Assembly (NCBI GenBank): GCA_029532415.1
Contig: JAQOTA010000036.1
Coordinates: 124,001-188,000 of the forward strand
DNA length: 64,000 bases
Origin: Marasmius tenuissimus
Lineage: Eukaryota > Basidiomycota > Agaricomycetes > Agaricales > Marasmiaceae
Direction of reading: 5' to 3'
Shown piece after piece: positions 42,401 through 53,074 of the stretch. Below the pieces are notes generated by a model. It saw only the letters and a list, made by a program, of their open reading frames with translations. It ran no database searches and had not been told where the DNA came from. How positions within the stretch are numbered: the first letter of the stretch is position 1; every line of letters starts with the position of its first letter. Made by a program: the position numbers and the translations under genes.

Positions 42401-44810
42401 TTACGGCGAAGCACCTGATGTTTCACATCTGCGAGTTATGGGTTGTGCAGCCTACGTCTTCATTCCTGAAGATTGTAGGAAGAATAAGCTCGCTCCTCAC
42501 AGTGAGTTGATGACCTTCATTGGCTATCAAGATGGGATGAAAGGCTTCCTGTTCATGCAAAGTAATAATTCCGTATTCAAAGGTAGCACTGCACTGTTCG
42601 ATGAGACACTGTATAATAAGTGTCCTGATGCCAAAACTCGCGGCTTCACATCTGTCGGTAGTGAACCATTTACTTTGGGTGACGATTGGGACGATACTCC
42701 GTTCCCAGATCTCAGACGTCGCTCCGAACCTTCTAAGAGATCAGAACCTCAGGCTGACAAACCTGCAGGTGGCCCTCCGCCAGGGGATGTGCCACTCCCT
42801 CAATCTGGTCCTCCGACGCCTCCAGGCAAACCCACCGTTCCTCCGCCTGCACCAGCAGTGGATGGTCCACGCCGGTCTTCGAGGCAGCAGAAGGGTACAA
42901 CGCAACCTGGTAATATATTTGGGGAAAAGCGGAACCCAAATAAACCCTCAGATATTATTCGCGACTTAGAGAATAAGAATACTTGGAGAAACGTCACTGG
43001 AGACAAAGAACCTTCACATCCAGTTGATCGTCCTAGCTCTTCGCAATCTAGGAAAGGCAAAGGTGGTAAAAAGGGGATTCCTGGTCCACTTCCGCCTCCG
43101 CCTGCTCCAGAACCCAGTGGAAGCACTGGGTCGCATGAGGAAGAAAGCGTAGTCGAAAGACTGACCCAAGAAGGGGGAGTAGGATTCGTGATTTACCTGT
43201 TGAACAATGCCGTTCCAGTTCACGATTCGTTTCCAACGTCCGATACTCCTGATTTCTCTAACATCAGAGAGTGGACACTCCGCGATATTCTAAAGTTGCC
43301 TGTTGAGCAACAGAAGGAATGGAAGACTGCTTGCCACGAAGAACTTGAGGCACTTCGTTAACGCAAGGTCTTCAAACTCTGTGACTTGCCTAAAGGTCGC
43401 AAAGCCATCAAAAATAGATGGGTCTTCGATGTTAAGTCGAATGGTCGCAAGAAAGCTAGACTTGTTGCCAAGGGTTTCTCTCAGGTCGAAGGTGTCGATT
43501 TTGATGAGATCTTCTCACCAGTTGTTCGTTATGAGACTGCTCGTATGATGCTTGCTCTCGCAGCTCTCAAAAACTGGTACATCACCTCTGTTGATGTTAA
43601 GAACGCCTTCCTTTATGGTGATCTTGTTGAGGAGATTTACATGGAACAACCTGAAGGCTTCAAAGTCAAGAGCCAAGAACATAAGGTACTACACCTGCAT
43701 CGTGCATTATATGGACTGAAGCAAGCTGCCCTTGAGTGGTGGCGAACCCTCAGCTCGTCCATGGAAGTACTAGGCTTCAAACGCCTGACTTCCGATGCTG
43801 GACTCTTCATCTGCAAAGATCCGAAGAGTGGTGAAGTTGTGTATGCGATCATATACGTTGACGATGCACTCTTCATGGGTCCTAACAAAGCTTTTGTTGA
43901 CAAGAAGAAAGCTGAGTTCATGGCTCGATGGGAATGCCGCGATATGGGCGATGCTAGCGAGTTTCTCCGCATGAGCATTCGTTGCGAAGGCAATAAGATC
44001 ATGATTGACCAGAAGGATTATCTGAAGAAAGTCCTTGAACGTTTCGGGATGCAGAATGCAAAAGGTGCTCCTACGCCCTTACCTGCTGGCTATGTGCCAA
44101 CTCTCAACAATGGTCCAGTCAATCCTGATATTCGCTCCAGATTCCAGTCTGTGATTGGGTCGCTTCTGTACATTATGCTGGGCACACGTCCTGATATTGC
44201 CTATGCAGTTACGAAGCTTTCCCAGTTCTCTTCTAATCCAACGAAGGAACACCTCGATAAAGCTCTGTATATCTGCCGCTATCTAGCTGGCACATCAGAT
44301 TATTCACTTGTCTACGATGGTGACTCTGATGAAGGTCTTCTTGCGTTTACAGACTCGGATTAGGCTGCTGATCCTATCAAACGCCGTTCAATCACTGGCT
44401 ACTTCTTCAAGTTAGCAGGCAGCATCTTCTCGTGGCAATCACACACCCAGAAGACTGTAGCTCTTTCTTCCACTGAGGCTGAGTATATGGCACTGTCGGA
44501 TTGCAGTCGTCAAGCTTCCTGGATAAGATCGCTACTCTCTGAACTTGGAATCGACTTAGGTCCTATTCCAATCTGTGGAGACAATCAAGGCTCTATCTTC
44601 ATTGCATCTAATCTGGTTCAAGAACGCCAAACCAAACACATCGATATTCGATATCATTATATTCGATCATGTGTTGAAGATGGCAAAGTCGAGTTGTTCT
44701 TTATTGAAGGAGTCTATAATCCCGCAGACATGTTTACAAAGAATCTCGGACATGAGAAGTTCTTACGGTTCAGAGATCACCTTGGACTTGAATTCTATTT
44801 GTCCACTTGA
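39444..44810 (+). pseudogene. copia-B Gag-Pol polyprotein with three premature stops
   Basis: A single frame of ~1788 codons. Gag starts MFDVKKFFSGRFNGTGF and includes a Gln/Arg-rich stretch (PPQQRQQRGQQQRGQQ) near residue 265. Protease motif DSGASSHFTNDLNDF (~630). Integrase HHCC region with LCHGCAEGKMHEKSF, core FLDDCTSYVW, TWMSDERGEYKG, PYTPQQNGCAEQFNRT. RT with WVFDVKSNGRKKARLVAKGF, VDVKNAFLYGDLVEEIY and the catalytic YVDDALFMG. RNase H with FTDSD, ALSSTEAEYMALSDC. Stops: TGA 42369-42371 (CGA in the ancestor), TAA 43359-43361, TAG 44361-44363 (from TGG). There are no frameshifts, so inactivation is recent. Confidence 0.93.
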
Positions 44811-44852
44811 TTCGCTCAGATGCGCTTTTCAGCTGCACTTAGTGAGGGGGTG

Positions 44853-45163
44853 TGTTGAATCCGTGGACTATAATTAGATCCCGGTATATCCGAAGTCCCG
44901 GTTCATACTTCCCGCCATCATATTATGCAGGACTATTGTTCCATTTATCATTTCTACTTATGATCATATGTACATTTTCTATTATCGTCCTTATATGGTA
45001 CTTACTATTGACTCTACATGTATATAAGCTCGTAGTTCTCTACTTGAATCTACAGTGTGCTTGAGCTTCTACGTCTCGCCTCTATCTCTCTAAACTCCTC
45101 TCTGGTAAGTAGTAGTGTAGCCATGTTGTAGTCCTCTGTGCTAGGCGTCATGCCGGCTCATCA
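44853..45163 (+). repeat. copia-B 3' LTR
   Basis: 311 bp, preceded by a purine tract and followed by the second CAATG. After it copia-C pol resumes with [16 protein letters not shown]. Confidence 0.95.
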
Positions 45164-45709
45164 CAATGAACTAGAGGCTCTTCGCAAGCGCAAGGTCTTC
45201 GAATTGGTTGACCTACCCAAAGGTCGCAAGGCTGTCAAAAACAGATGGGTGTTTGACGTTAAGTCAGATGGTCAAAAGAAAGCTCAACTTGTTGCCAAGG
45301 ATTTCTCTCAGGTCGAAGGTGTCGACTTTGATGAGATCTTCTCACCAGTTGTGCGGTTTGAAACTGTACGGATGATGCTCGCATTAGCAGCTCTCAAAAA
45401 CTGGCACATTCAGGCATTGGATGTGAAGAACGCCTTTATGGCGAACTGAAAGAAGAGATCTATATGGATCAACCTGAAGGTTTCAAGGTTAAGGGTCAGG
45501 AAGGCAAAGTCTATCGCCTTTGCCGTGCATTATATGGACTGAAGCAAGCCACTCTTGAGTGGTGGCATGCTCTCAGCTCGTCCATGGAAGTAATGGGCTT
45601 CAAACGCTTAACTTCCAATGCAGGTCTCCTCATCTGCAAAGATCGTCAGACTGGTGAAAAATGTATTGCTTTGATCTATGTCGACAATGCATTATTCCTT
45701 GGACCCAAC

Positions 45710-46227
45710 GGATGAGCCAGCATAGTTAAAGTGCACAGTGGGTATAATGAAGTAAACCTCACATGGGTAATACACAGAGTGTTCTTGTAGTCTTAAGATG
45801 CTTGAGAAGAGGTGATAATCGAGTAGATTATCCTAAGGCTTAAGGCCTTTTGTCCAGTCTTTTATACATAAGTTTCTGGTACATGTAATGAGTATTACAC
45901 TAACTGAAACTACTACTAGAAGTAGGTATTCGGCCCTAAAGGCATAAAGGACATTAGTACTGTGTAAGTACTTCTACCATGAATGGTAGTATGCTTGGTG
46001 AGCATAGTCGTGTTTGCCTCATGTATTGGAGGCTCTACATATGCTATTGGATAGCGACTGTCTATAGTGTCATATATGATGAAACTAGAAGTACGTAGTA
46101 AGATACGTAGACAGAGACGTAGTACTTGCATGAGGACGCAAGTGTTCTAGAGGCGTAGCTCTATAAATAGTGTGACGCGTAAACAACACGTCAATAGTGT
46201 ATCACATGATATCCATCACATTCAACA
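45710..46227 (-). repeat. Solo LTR of a copia-B-related family inside copia-C
   Basis: 518 bp between perfect CCAAC repeats (45705-45709 and 46228-46232). On the minus strand it starts TGTTGAATG and ends GGCTCATCC, one base off the GGCTCATCA end of copia-B. It splits the RT region just after the YVDN/LGPN segment. The lack of internal sequence indicates LTR-LTR recombination. Confidence 0.85.
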
Positions 46228-47197
46228 CCAACAAAGTCTTTGTCGAAAAGAAGAAAGCCGAGTTTATGGCTCGTTGGGAATACCGTGATCCTGGAGAAGT
46301 TAAAGAGTTCTTGTGCATGTGTATTTGTCGCAAAGGCCGTAAAATCCTTCTTGACCAGACCGACTACTTGAAGAAGGTCTTGAAGCGATTTGGCATGCAG
46401 AATGCAAAAGCAGCAGATACTCCTCTTCCCGCTGGCTATATTCCACAACCCAACGAAGGTCCTGTTGATCCCGAACGTTGCGCTCAATATCAATCAGTGA
46501 TTGGATCGCTTCTGTATATCATGCTTGGCACTCATCCAGATATTGCCTACGCTGTTACAAAGCTTTCTCAATTCTCTGCTAATCCATCGGAGGATCACCT
46601 GAAGAAGGTGCTTTATATTTGCTGCTATCTTGCAGGAACTCCAGACTATGCACTGGTCTATGATGGAGCCTCTGACGGAGGTTTACTAGCATTCACTGAT
46701 TCTCATTGTGCTGCTGATCCTATCAAGCGTCAGTTGATCATGGGCTATTTCTTCAAATTGGCAGGTGGTGTCTTCTGTTGGCAATCACGCGCCCAGAAGA
46801 CTGTTGCACTTTCATCCACTGAAGCTGAATACATGGCGCTATCCGACTGTAGTTGTCAGGCTGTGTGGATTTGACAGTTACTTTCTGAACTTGGAATTGA
46901 TATGACTCCTGTACCCATATGTGAAGATAATCAAGGCTCGATTTTTATCGCCTCTAACCCAGTTCAAGAACGTCACACCAAACACATTGATATTTGCTAT
47001 CATTACATTCGCGAATGTGTTTCAGACCGCAAGGTCGATCTTTTTTTTATTGACGGTGCCTACAATCCTGCGGACATGTTTACCAAGAATTTGGGTCATG
47101 TCAAGTTCTCCGCTTTTAGAGAACATCTTGGACTTGAATTTTATTCGTCCAAATAGACGCTTTGTGCTCTACTTGTGCCGCACTTAGCAAGGGGGAG

Positions 47198-47455
47198 TGT
47201 TGAATCCGGACTACCAGATATATGGACCGTTGTATTGGGCCGCATATATGCTTCAATCGTTTCACTATGATCTATGCTATTCCTAGTCACTCCTGTTATA
47301 GAAGATACAGCCACCTCTGTATAGTATATAAGTAGCTCTGTATCTACATGCAATATCAGTACTTTTACTACTCTCATTGCTGCCTCTAAGCCTGTCTCCA
47401 GGTGAGCTAGTCTGTCCCATGCCGCCACTGCGTGGGCAGGACCTCTGCCTCAACA
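47198..47455 (+). repeat. copia-C 3' LTR
   Basis: 258 bp, TGTTGAATCC...CTCAACA, same length and sequence type as the copia-E LTRs (reverse strand). Confidence 0.92.
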
Positions 47456-47995
47456 GGTGTTAGCTTACAGGTGCCAAGGCAGGGTACTCACCAGGCACGC
47501 TAAGCCTGTCAGTGCTGAGAGAGGGCAAGACAGGAGAACAGCTGAGAGTTAGAGAGGACTTGTCACTACAGGTGAGAGTTGAGCTAGTTGAACACAACAC
47601 ACTTGGCTTCAGCTGTGCTGAAGCCTTGCTAGGTGGTGGTAAGAGATCAAGAGGTGATTAATCCAAACTAAAATACAATGCTGGTTTTTATAACTATCTT
47701 GTGTTTGTCACTGTAAGACTTAGAAGCCCACACCAATCAGGATAAAACAAAGAATGAATGAATAGTGATCAAAAAAAGGAAGCATTGCAAAAACCCGAAA
47801 TCACCATGGCTGTTCTCTGTTTGATGATATTCAATGCACAAACAAAAACACTCCTGACTTCTGTGGGGAATGATAAGCAACCAACCTTGGGTGTTAGCAT
47901 TGTGAATTGCCAAACATATGAATGTTTTAGATGACTTACAAGAAATTTCATCCTCCTCCTCAAATTGAACAGGACAATGTGATCATTCCACCAGT
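47456..47995. other. No recognisable feature
   Basis: AT-rich, CpG-poor DNA between copia-C and a fragment of a copia-B-type LTR. I see no supported gene. It may be original host sequence or very old repeat. Confidence 0.5.
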
Positions 47996-48076
47996 TGTTG
48001 AATCTGTGGACTATTATTAGATCTCGGTATATCCAAAGTCCTGGTTCACTCTTCCTGCCATTGTATTATGCAGGAC
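47996..48076 (+). repeat. copia-B-type LTR fragment
   Basis: First ~80 bp of a copia-B-like LTR (TGTTGAATCTGTGG...), with CG to TG/CA changes, cut by the start of gypsy-G at 48077. Gypsy-G probably inserted into this LTR; the other half would lie beyond the window. Confidence 0.8.
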
Positions 48077-48788
48077 TGTTAGGATCGTGCGGATATGACA
48101 GCCCGGACGGAAGTCCGAGCGGAAGAGACGGAAGCCGACGTGCCGGAATGGACTAGTCGGAGTTGGAGAGAGATTCCGATGACCGGAAGGCCGAACGGAT
48201 GGCTGGATAATAGTCGAAGGTTTTGCCAACAACACCGTTGAGTTGAGTTGTCCTTGACTGGAAGGAAAGGAAGATAAAGATGTAGAGGAGATAGAGATAA
48301 AGAGACGGAATGAGACGAATGATATAAAACAGAAACCAAGTTGATTTTAATTCTGAGGAATACAAGTTGTGAAGTATCTGGCTTATATATGTATCGATCT
48401 CTGAGACCTCCGAAGGGATTCGATCGTAGCACTGAAGGTGAGTCAAGAGCGGGAGAGAATGTATGTACAGTACGGAATCTGAGACAGAGGGTGAAGTCCT
48501 GGAGTTGGAGATGAATCAGAAATGAAGTGTCAGAATGGAATGTACGGGATGAGTCATGATAGAATGGAGAACGGAATGTCGGAATGTAGAGTCTACGTAC
48601 TACTCGGAAATGAACGGTGTATATGTATCTCCGATCCGTAAGTACTGGGGACACAACGTCGGAATCCGAGATCATGTTCCGGAAAGGATTGTGAAGGAAA
48701 GAGAAACATAAAGTAGATTTCGAGTGTCGGAATCTCTGGAAGGTGGGTAGAAGCCTTCGGAAACCCCGGAAACGGCATGGATGTAACA
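48077..48788 (-). repeat. gypsy-G 3' LTR
   Basis: 712 bp, TGTTA...TAACA, clearly diverged from the gypsy-A LTRs, with TG/CA at many former CG sites. Confidence 0.93.
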
Positions 48789-49027
48789 GTATCCCCCTCT
48801 TAAGGCTCTCACCTCGAGAGCCGTGGAGGCAGTAAGAAGAAAATCGTAAGACGTAAAAGTTCGGAAGCGATCGGAAAGAAGACATAAAACAATAGAAATG
48901 TGATGAGTCGATAGAATGTTCTGGAACATGAAAGAATATTCTGGACATCCAAACAAGGAACAAATAGAAAAAAGATATATAAGAAGCGCACCAAGCGAAT
49001 CCCAACTTCATTTCCCCAATTCCTAAA

Positions 49028-50249
49028 ATGTCACCTACACCCTCTTGATCACCAACTCCCTCCGATCTTTTCTTCCTCATTCCGCGTCCGGATGAAGCGA
49101 TTCCGGAATACATCACCAAGGAACCAAAGCTCGCAGAATATTTGGCTCAATATCCGGAAGAGGAGGACGAACAAGCCTTGCGAGGACGTGAAAACCTGGA
49201 ACCGGAATCGGAACGCTTGGATAGAGGAAAGGCAGGAAGAGATAGCGGGGAATATTGTGGATTGGGAGAAAGTGAAAGCAGATGCGGAAAAGGAGCTGGA
49301 GGACTGGTGGAAGGATAGGGATGGTCGGATGGAAACGAGGCGGAAGCAACGGGAGGCTGAGGAGGAGGAAGTTCAAGCGAAGACGGCAGTTCCGGAATCA
49401 GAGGTGAAGTCTGAACCTCTCGAATATACTTTCTCTGACGCCGACAGACGGTCCATGGATATGGACTGGGAATCGGTGTGTCCGACTTGTCGGATTTTTT
49501 CTCCTTCCGAATTTTTTAACCTCTTCTAGTTTTACCCCACGCTGACACCTCATCAACAAATGATTTTCCAGTCCGGGTTCGTCGCCGGGAAGAAAACATC
49601 GGAAACCTCGGGAGCGAAACGGGAGGGGAAGGCAAAAGAGAGCAGCGGAAGAGTTACAGATGTGGAGGAGGTTGGAACGGGACCTCTTCTTCCAATTGGT
49701 CAGTTCAACTTGTCCGGATACGATTTCTTCTAACTTTTTATAGCCTGCAAGAAATGTTCCATTGCGAATGCAGAATGTCGACGGAATGTGATGGCTGGGA
49801 CCAACTTCCGTGGTCCGACCAACGCATGTTTCCGATGCTGCAAGAAGAAATCAAAGTGCGTGTTTCTGGACGGAAGCGGAGACGGAGCGAGGTCGGAAGC
49901 GGGTTCGATGAAGTCCAAGAACTCGGAAGGAAAGCGGAAACCTGCAGGCAGGAAAGAAGTACACTTGGCGCCAGAGGTTGAGAAGGATCTGCGACAGATC
50001 AACCGTGGAATACAACTTTTGTTGAGTGTTCATGGCGTGGATTTCCTGGACAGCTCGGATGAGGGTGAGGACGAAGCGGAAGAGGAAGCGGAAGAGGAAA
50101 GGGAAGAGGACCGGGAGGAGGGACCTTTGTTGCGGCCTAGCAAGAGGCCAGCGTCCCAATCTCCGAAGACACTCCGGAAGAAGGTGAAAAGCGCGGAAAT
50201 GGTGCCGGAAGATGTGGATGGGGAGGATGATAATATGATGGAGGAGTGA
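49028..50249 (+). pseudogene. gypsy-G copy of the antisense Zn2Cys6-like gene
   Basis: Same position and exon layout as 30980-32209. A TGA follows the sixth codon (CTCTTGATCACC), and the first exon is frameshifted near 49170. The last exon is still open, with NACFRCCKKKSKCVF, where one Arg has become Cys. The promoter TATA is kept. Decay here while gypsy-A is intact suggests the gene is functional in younger copies. Confidence 0.8.
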
Positions 50250-50400
50250 AAGAAGGGAGATCCAGAATCCGGACATTTTTCTTGATTTTGTACTTATAGA
50301 ATATTCTTGAAACGTCACCCGGCCGGAAGGCCTTTCTCGGAATCATGAGTGATCGTAAGATAGTCGGAATCGGAATCGGAATCGGAAGTGTGAAATGAAC

Positions 50401-53074
50401 TTAGATAGAATCGATAGGTCCAGGCTTATGAGCATAACACTCATGGAATGCTTGGAGGAGGTCCGGAGCGTTGAAGTTGTCTGCCGTGACCCAAGAAAAC
50501 TCCTCATCGGTGCCTTCGTATCCGAGCCATCAGATGCGATATTGTAGCTTGCACTTGAAATGACGGTCGATCTTGGAGTCTAGGATTTTGGAAATCTCGT
50601 AATGATCTTCTTCTCCGGTGTCGAGTTCGACGGGACCCAGAGGAGGCTGGACACGATTCAGAATGGTGTTCGGAAGGATAGATTCGAGTTGGGAAACGTG
50701 GAAAGTTGGATGGATGGTACGGAATTCAGTCAGAAGTCGGAGGGTATAAGCAACTGGAGATGGTGTAGCAATGATCTCGAAAGGACCTAGGAATTTCTCG
50801 GAGAATTTAGCGGTAGGTCTGGTTGTTTTAATGTACTTAGCGGAGACCATAACTTTATCGCCAATCTTCCATTCTGGCTGAGGCTGGAGATGTCAATCCT
50901 TCTGTTCCTTCATACGGGTTTGGGTGTGAGTAAGTTCCTCTCGGAGCATGGAATGAAGCTCATCTAGATCAACCACAAACTCTCGTGCACGGGCGGAAGC
51001 CATGTCTTGTTCCGGGTGGATGGTGATGTTCGGATGATAACCCTTGTTGGCAAAGAATGGTGAGATTCCGGATTCTCGGAACCTTCCAAGTGGTGCCACC
51101 AATGTTTGAACGCCTCGAAGATGGCGAGGAGTTCTTTGTCATGCACGTCGTAGTTAAGTTCCGGAGGAGTGAAAGTCCAGGAGTGGAATGCGATAGGATG
51201 GATCTCACCGTCATCAGTCCGAATAGAGAGGATAGCCACCAACGCATAGTCGGATGCGTCGGTTTCCACAATGATTTCTCGATCAGGAATCCAGTGTGTG
51301 AGGATAGGAGCATGAGTGAATGCCTCTTTCAGAGTATCGAAGGCAGCCTGGCATTCCGGGCTGAAGTTCTAACAAATGTCTTTCCGAGTGAGGCGGGTTA
51401 AAGGAACGGTAATGGCGCTATAGTTGAAGATAAAACACCGATAGAAGTTGCAAAAGCTGAGGAAAGATTGAATATCCTTAACTTTGCGCAGCGTAGGCCA
51501 CTTGGCAATGATATCCACTTTGGACATATCCATTCGAAGACCATCCGGCAAAAGAATGTAGCCAAGGTATTCGATAGTATCAGTATGGAATTTGCACTTG
51601 GAGGCTTTGCAGTACAATCCGTTTGCCCGGAGGCGTTTGAGAACCTCCCGGACATGCTTCTTGTGAGAGGAAATGTTGTCGGAATAGATAAGGATGTCGT
51701 CTAGGTAAACTAAAACGTTAACATCAAGCATATCGGAGAAAATGTTGTTGACAAAGCGTTGGAAGACTGCAGGTGCGTTGGATAGTCCTTCCGGCATAAC
51801 CCGCCACTCGAATGAGCTGTAACGGGTCCGGAAAGCGGTCTTGTATTCATCACCATCGGTGATATGCACAAGGTGATAAGCGTGACGGAGGTCAAGCTTG
51901 GTATAGATCTGAGCCTTCTGCGGAGCGTCAAGAAGGTCGGAGATGAGAGGGAGCAGATAGCGATCCTTTTTGGTAATCTTATTGAGACCCCGGAAGTCAA
52001 CACAGAGTCGAAGATCACCACTCTTCTTCTTGACGAAGAAAACGGGAGCGCCGAAAGGAGATTTGGATGGAGTGATGAGCCCGGCCTGGAGATGTTCATC
52101 GATGAATTCCCAGAGAGCTGTGATCTCCGTTTGAGAAAGGGAATAGATCGGACTGAGAGGTGGTTCCGTTCCTTCCTCTAGCTGAATCTTCATGTCGTCT
52201 TCTCCCCGATGCGACGGAAGCTGTTTCGACATTTCTGGACTGAAGACGTCAGTGAATTCATGATAATCAGGCGGAATGATTGCCAAATCTTCCTCAGAAC
52301 GTTCTGCTGCGCGTCCGGAAACCGTGTCGGAAGGTGTCATCTGGATGGTGAACGCCCGAGCACCGGATTCGGATTTCGCTCGGAGGTAAGCGCCAGCTGA
52401 TATGAGGGAAACCTTCAGAGCTATAGCAGACGGAGCTGAGAGAAGATCAGCGTAGGAATAGATGGGCTCAAATGGATAAGATGGAGACTTAGCCTTGCAC
52501 CGAGGTGATTTAGGCTGAGGAGAGACTTCCGAGAGCTTGGAAGAGCGAGTCGGAAGGGCCAGCTGAGACGGAATAGGCTTTGTCCGGAATTCGATACTGT
52601 TGTTCGACCAGTCAACCAACGGGTTGTAGCGGTGAAGCCAGTTATATCCTAAAACTAGGCTGCAAGCTGAATCAAGGTGAGTGACGTAAAAGTCAATCGG
52701 AAGGATGTCTCCAGAAGAAAAAATGATAGGTAAAGAGGCCATGCGCGAAATAGTGGAACCATGGGAACCATTGAGAAGACGAAGAGAAATAGGTGGTATT
52801 GGAATGGTAGGTACTTGGTTATGTTCCACATACTTTGTATCTATAAAGCAGTGGGACAAACCAGAATCAACAAGAGCAGAAAAAGATAATGGTACAGTAG
52901 TAGATGACTGTTCGTGTGTATCGGAAGAAATAGACATATTTGAAGAAAGAGTAAGAGTAAGAGAATTAGGCGAAGAAAGGGCGGCTGTGTTGAGAGTTAC
53001 CTCAGTGGAACGATCTGGCTCAACGCAACTCTGAACTCGTTCCGAGGGTTCAGAGTTGCGGACTATTTTTTCAC
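50401..53074 (-). pseudogene. gypsy-G Pol with integrase deletion
   Basis: Protease and RT are readable from 52937 (LVDSGLSHCFID, VYLDDILIYSDN). The TAG at 51369 is shared with gypsy-A. At ~51070 the sequence jumps from the start of RNase H to the late integrase region, equivalent to loss of gypsy-A 33021-34148, with CCGG-type microhomology. Another stop lies near 50893. The C-terminal chromodomain text remains (50530-50850). Confidence 0.88.

Larger units (their letters stand above)
29676..45163 (+). mobile_element. copia-B, complete Ty1/copia element (middle layer)
   Basis: Two 311-bp LTRs (29676-29986 and 44853-45163), nearly identical (one difference noted), start TGTTGAATCC and end GGCTCATCA. 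They are flanked by CAATG at 29671-29675 and 45164-45168. The uninterrupted target reads through in copia-E. The element contains a primer site, a leader split by gypsy-A, a gag-pol frame with only three stops, and the purine tract GTGAGGGGGTG. Without gypsy-A it is ~6.3 kb. Confidence 0.95.
28308..47156 (+). pseudogene. copia-C pol: integrase, reverse transcriptase, RNase H (interrupted, decayed)
   Basis: Pieces at 28308-29675, 45164-45709 and 46233-47156. Integrase core residues are visible (FVDDCTSHGW, EWMSDGGGEYKS, PYTPEQNGHAERFNRT). RT and RNase H blocks follow, but YVDD has become YVDN. Stops occur at 28814, 29306 and 46873, and a 4-bp deletion breaks the frame near 45437. Compared with copia-E, changed residues are mainly Arg to Cys, His, Gln or stop, the result of CG to TG/CA transitions. 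Non-functional. Confidence 0.9.
28308..47455 (+). mobile_element. copia-C, 5'-truncated Ty1/copia element (outer layer of the nest)
   Basis: Same family as copia-E: the coding text is closely similar and the 3' LTR has the same length. It lacks the 5' LTR, gag and protease. Its pol is split by copia-B (29676-45163) and by a solo LTR (45710-46227), each with a perfect 5-bp duplication. The 3' LTR is 47198-47455, preceded by the purine tract AAGGGGGAG. It is the oldest layer of the nest. Confidence 0.92.
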
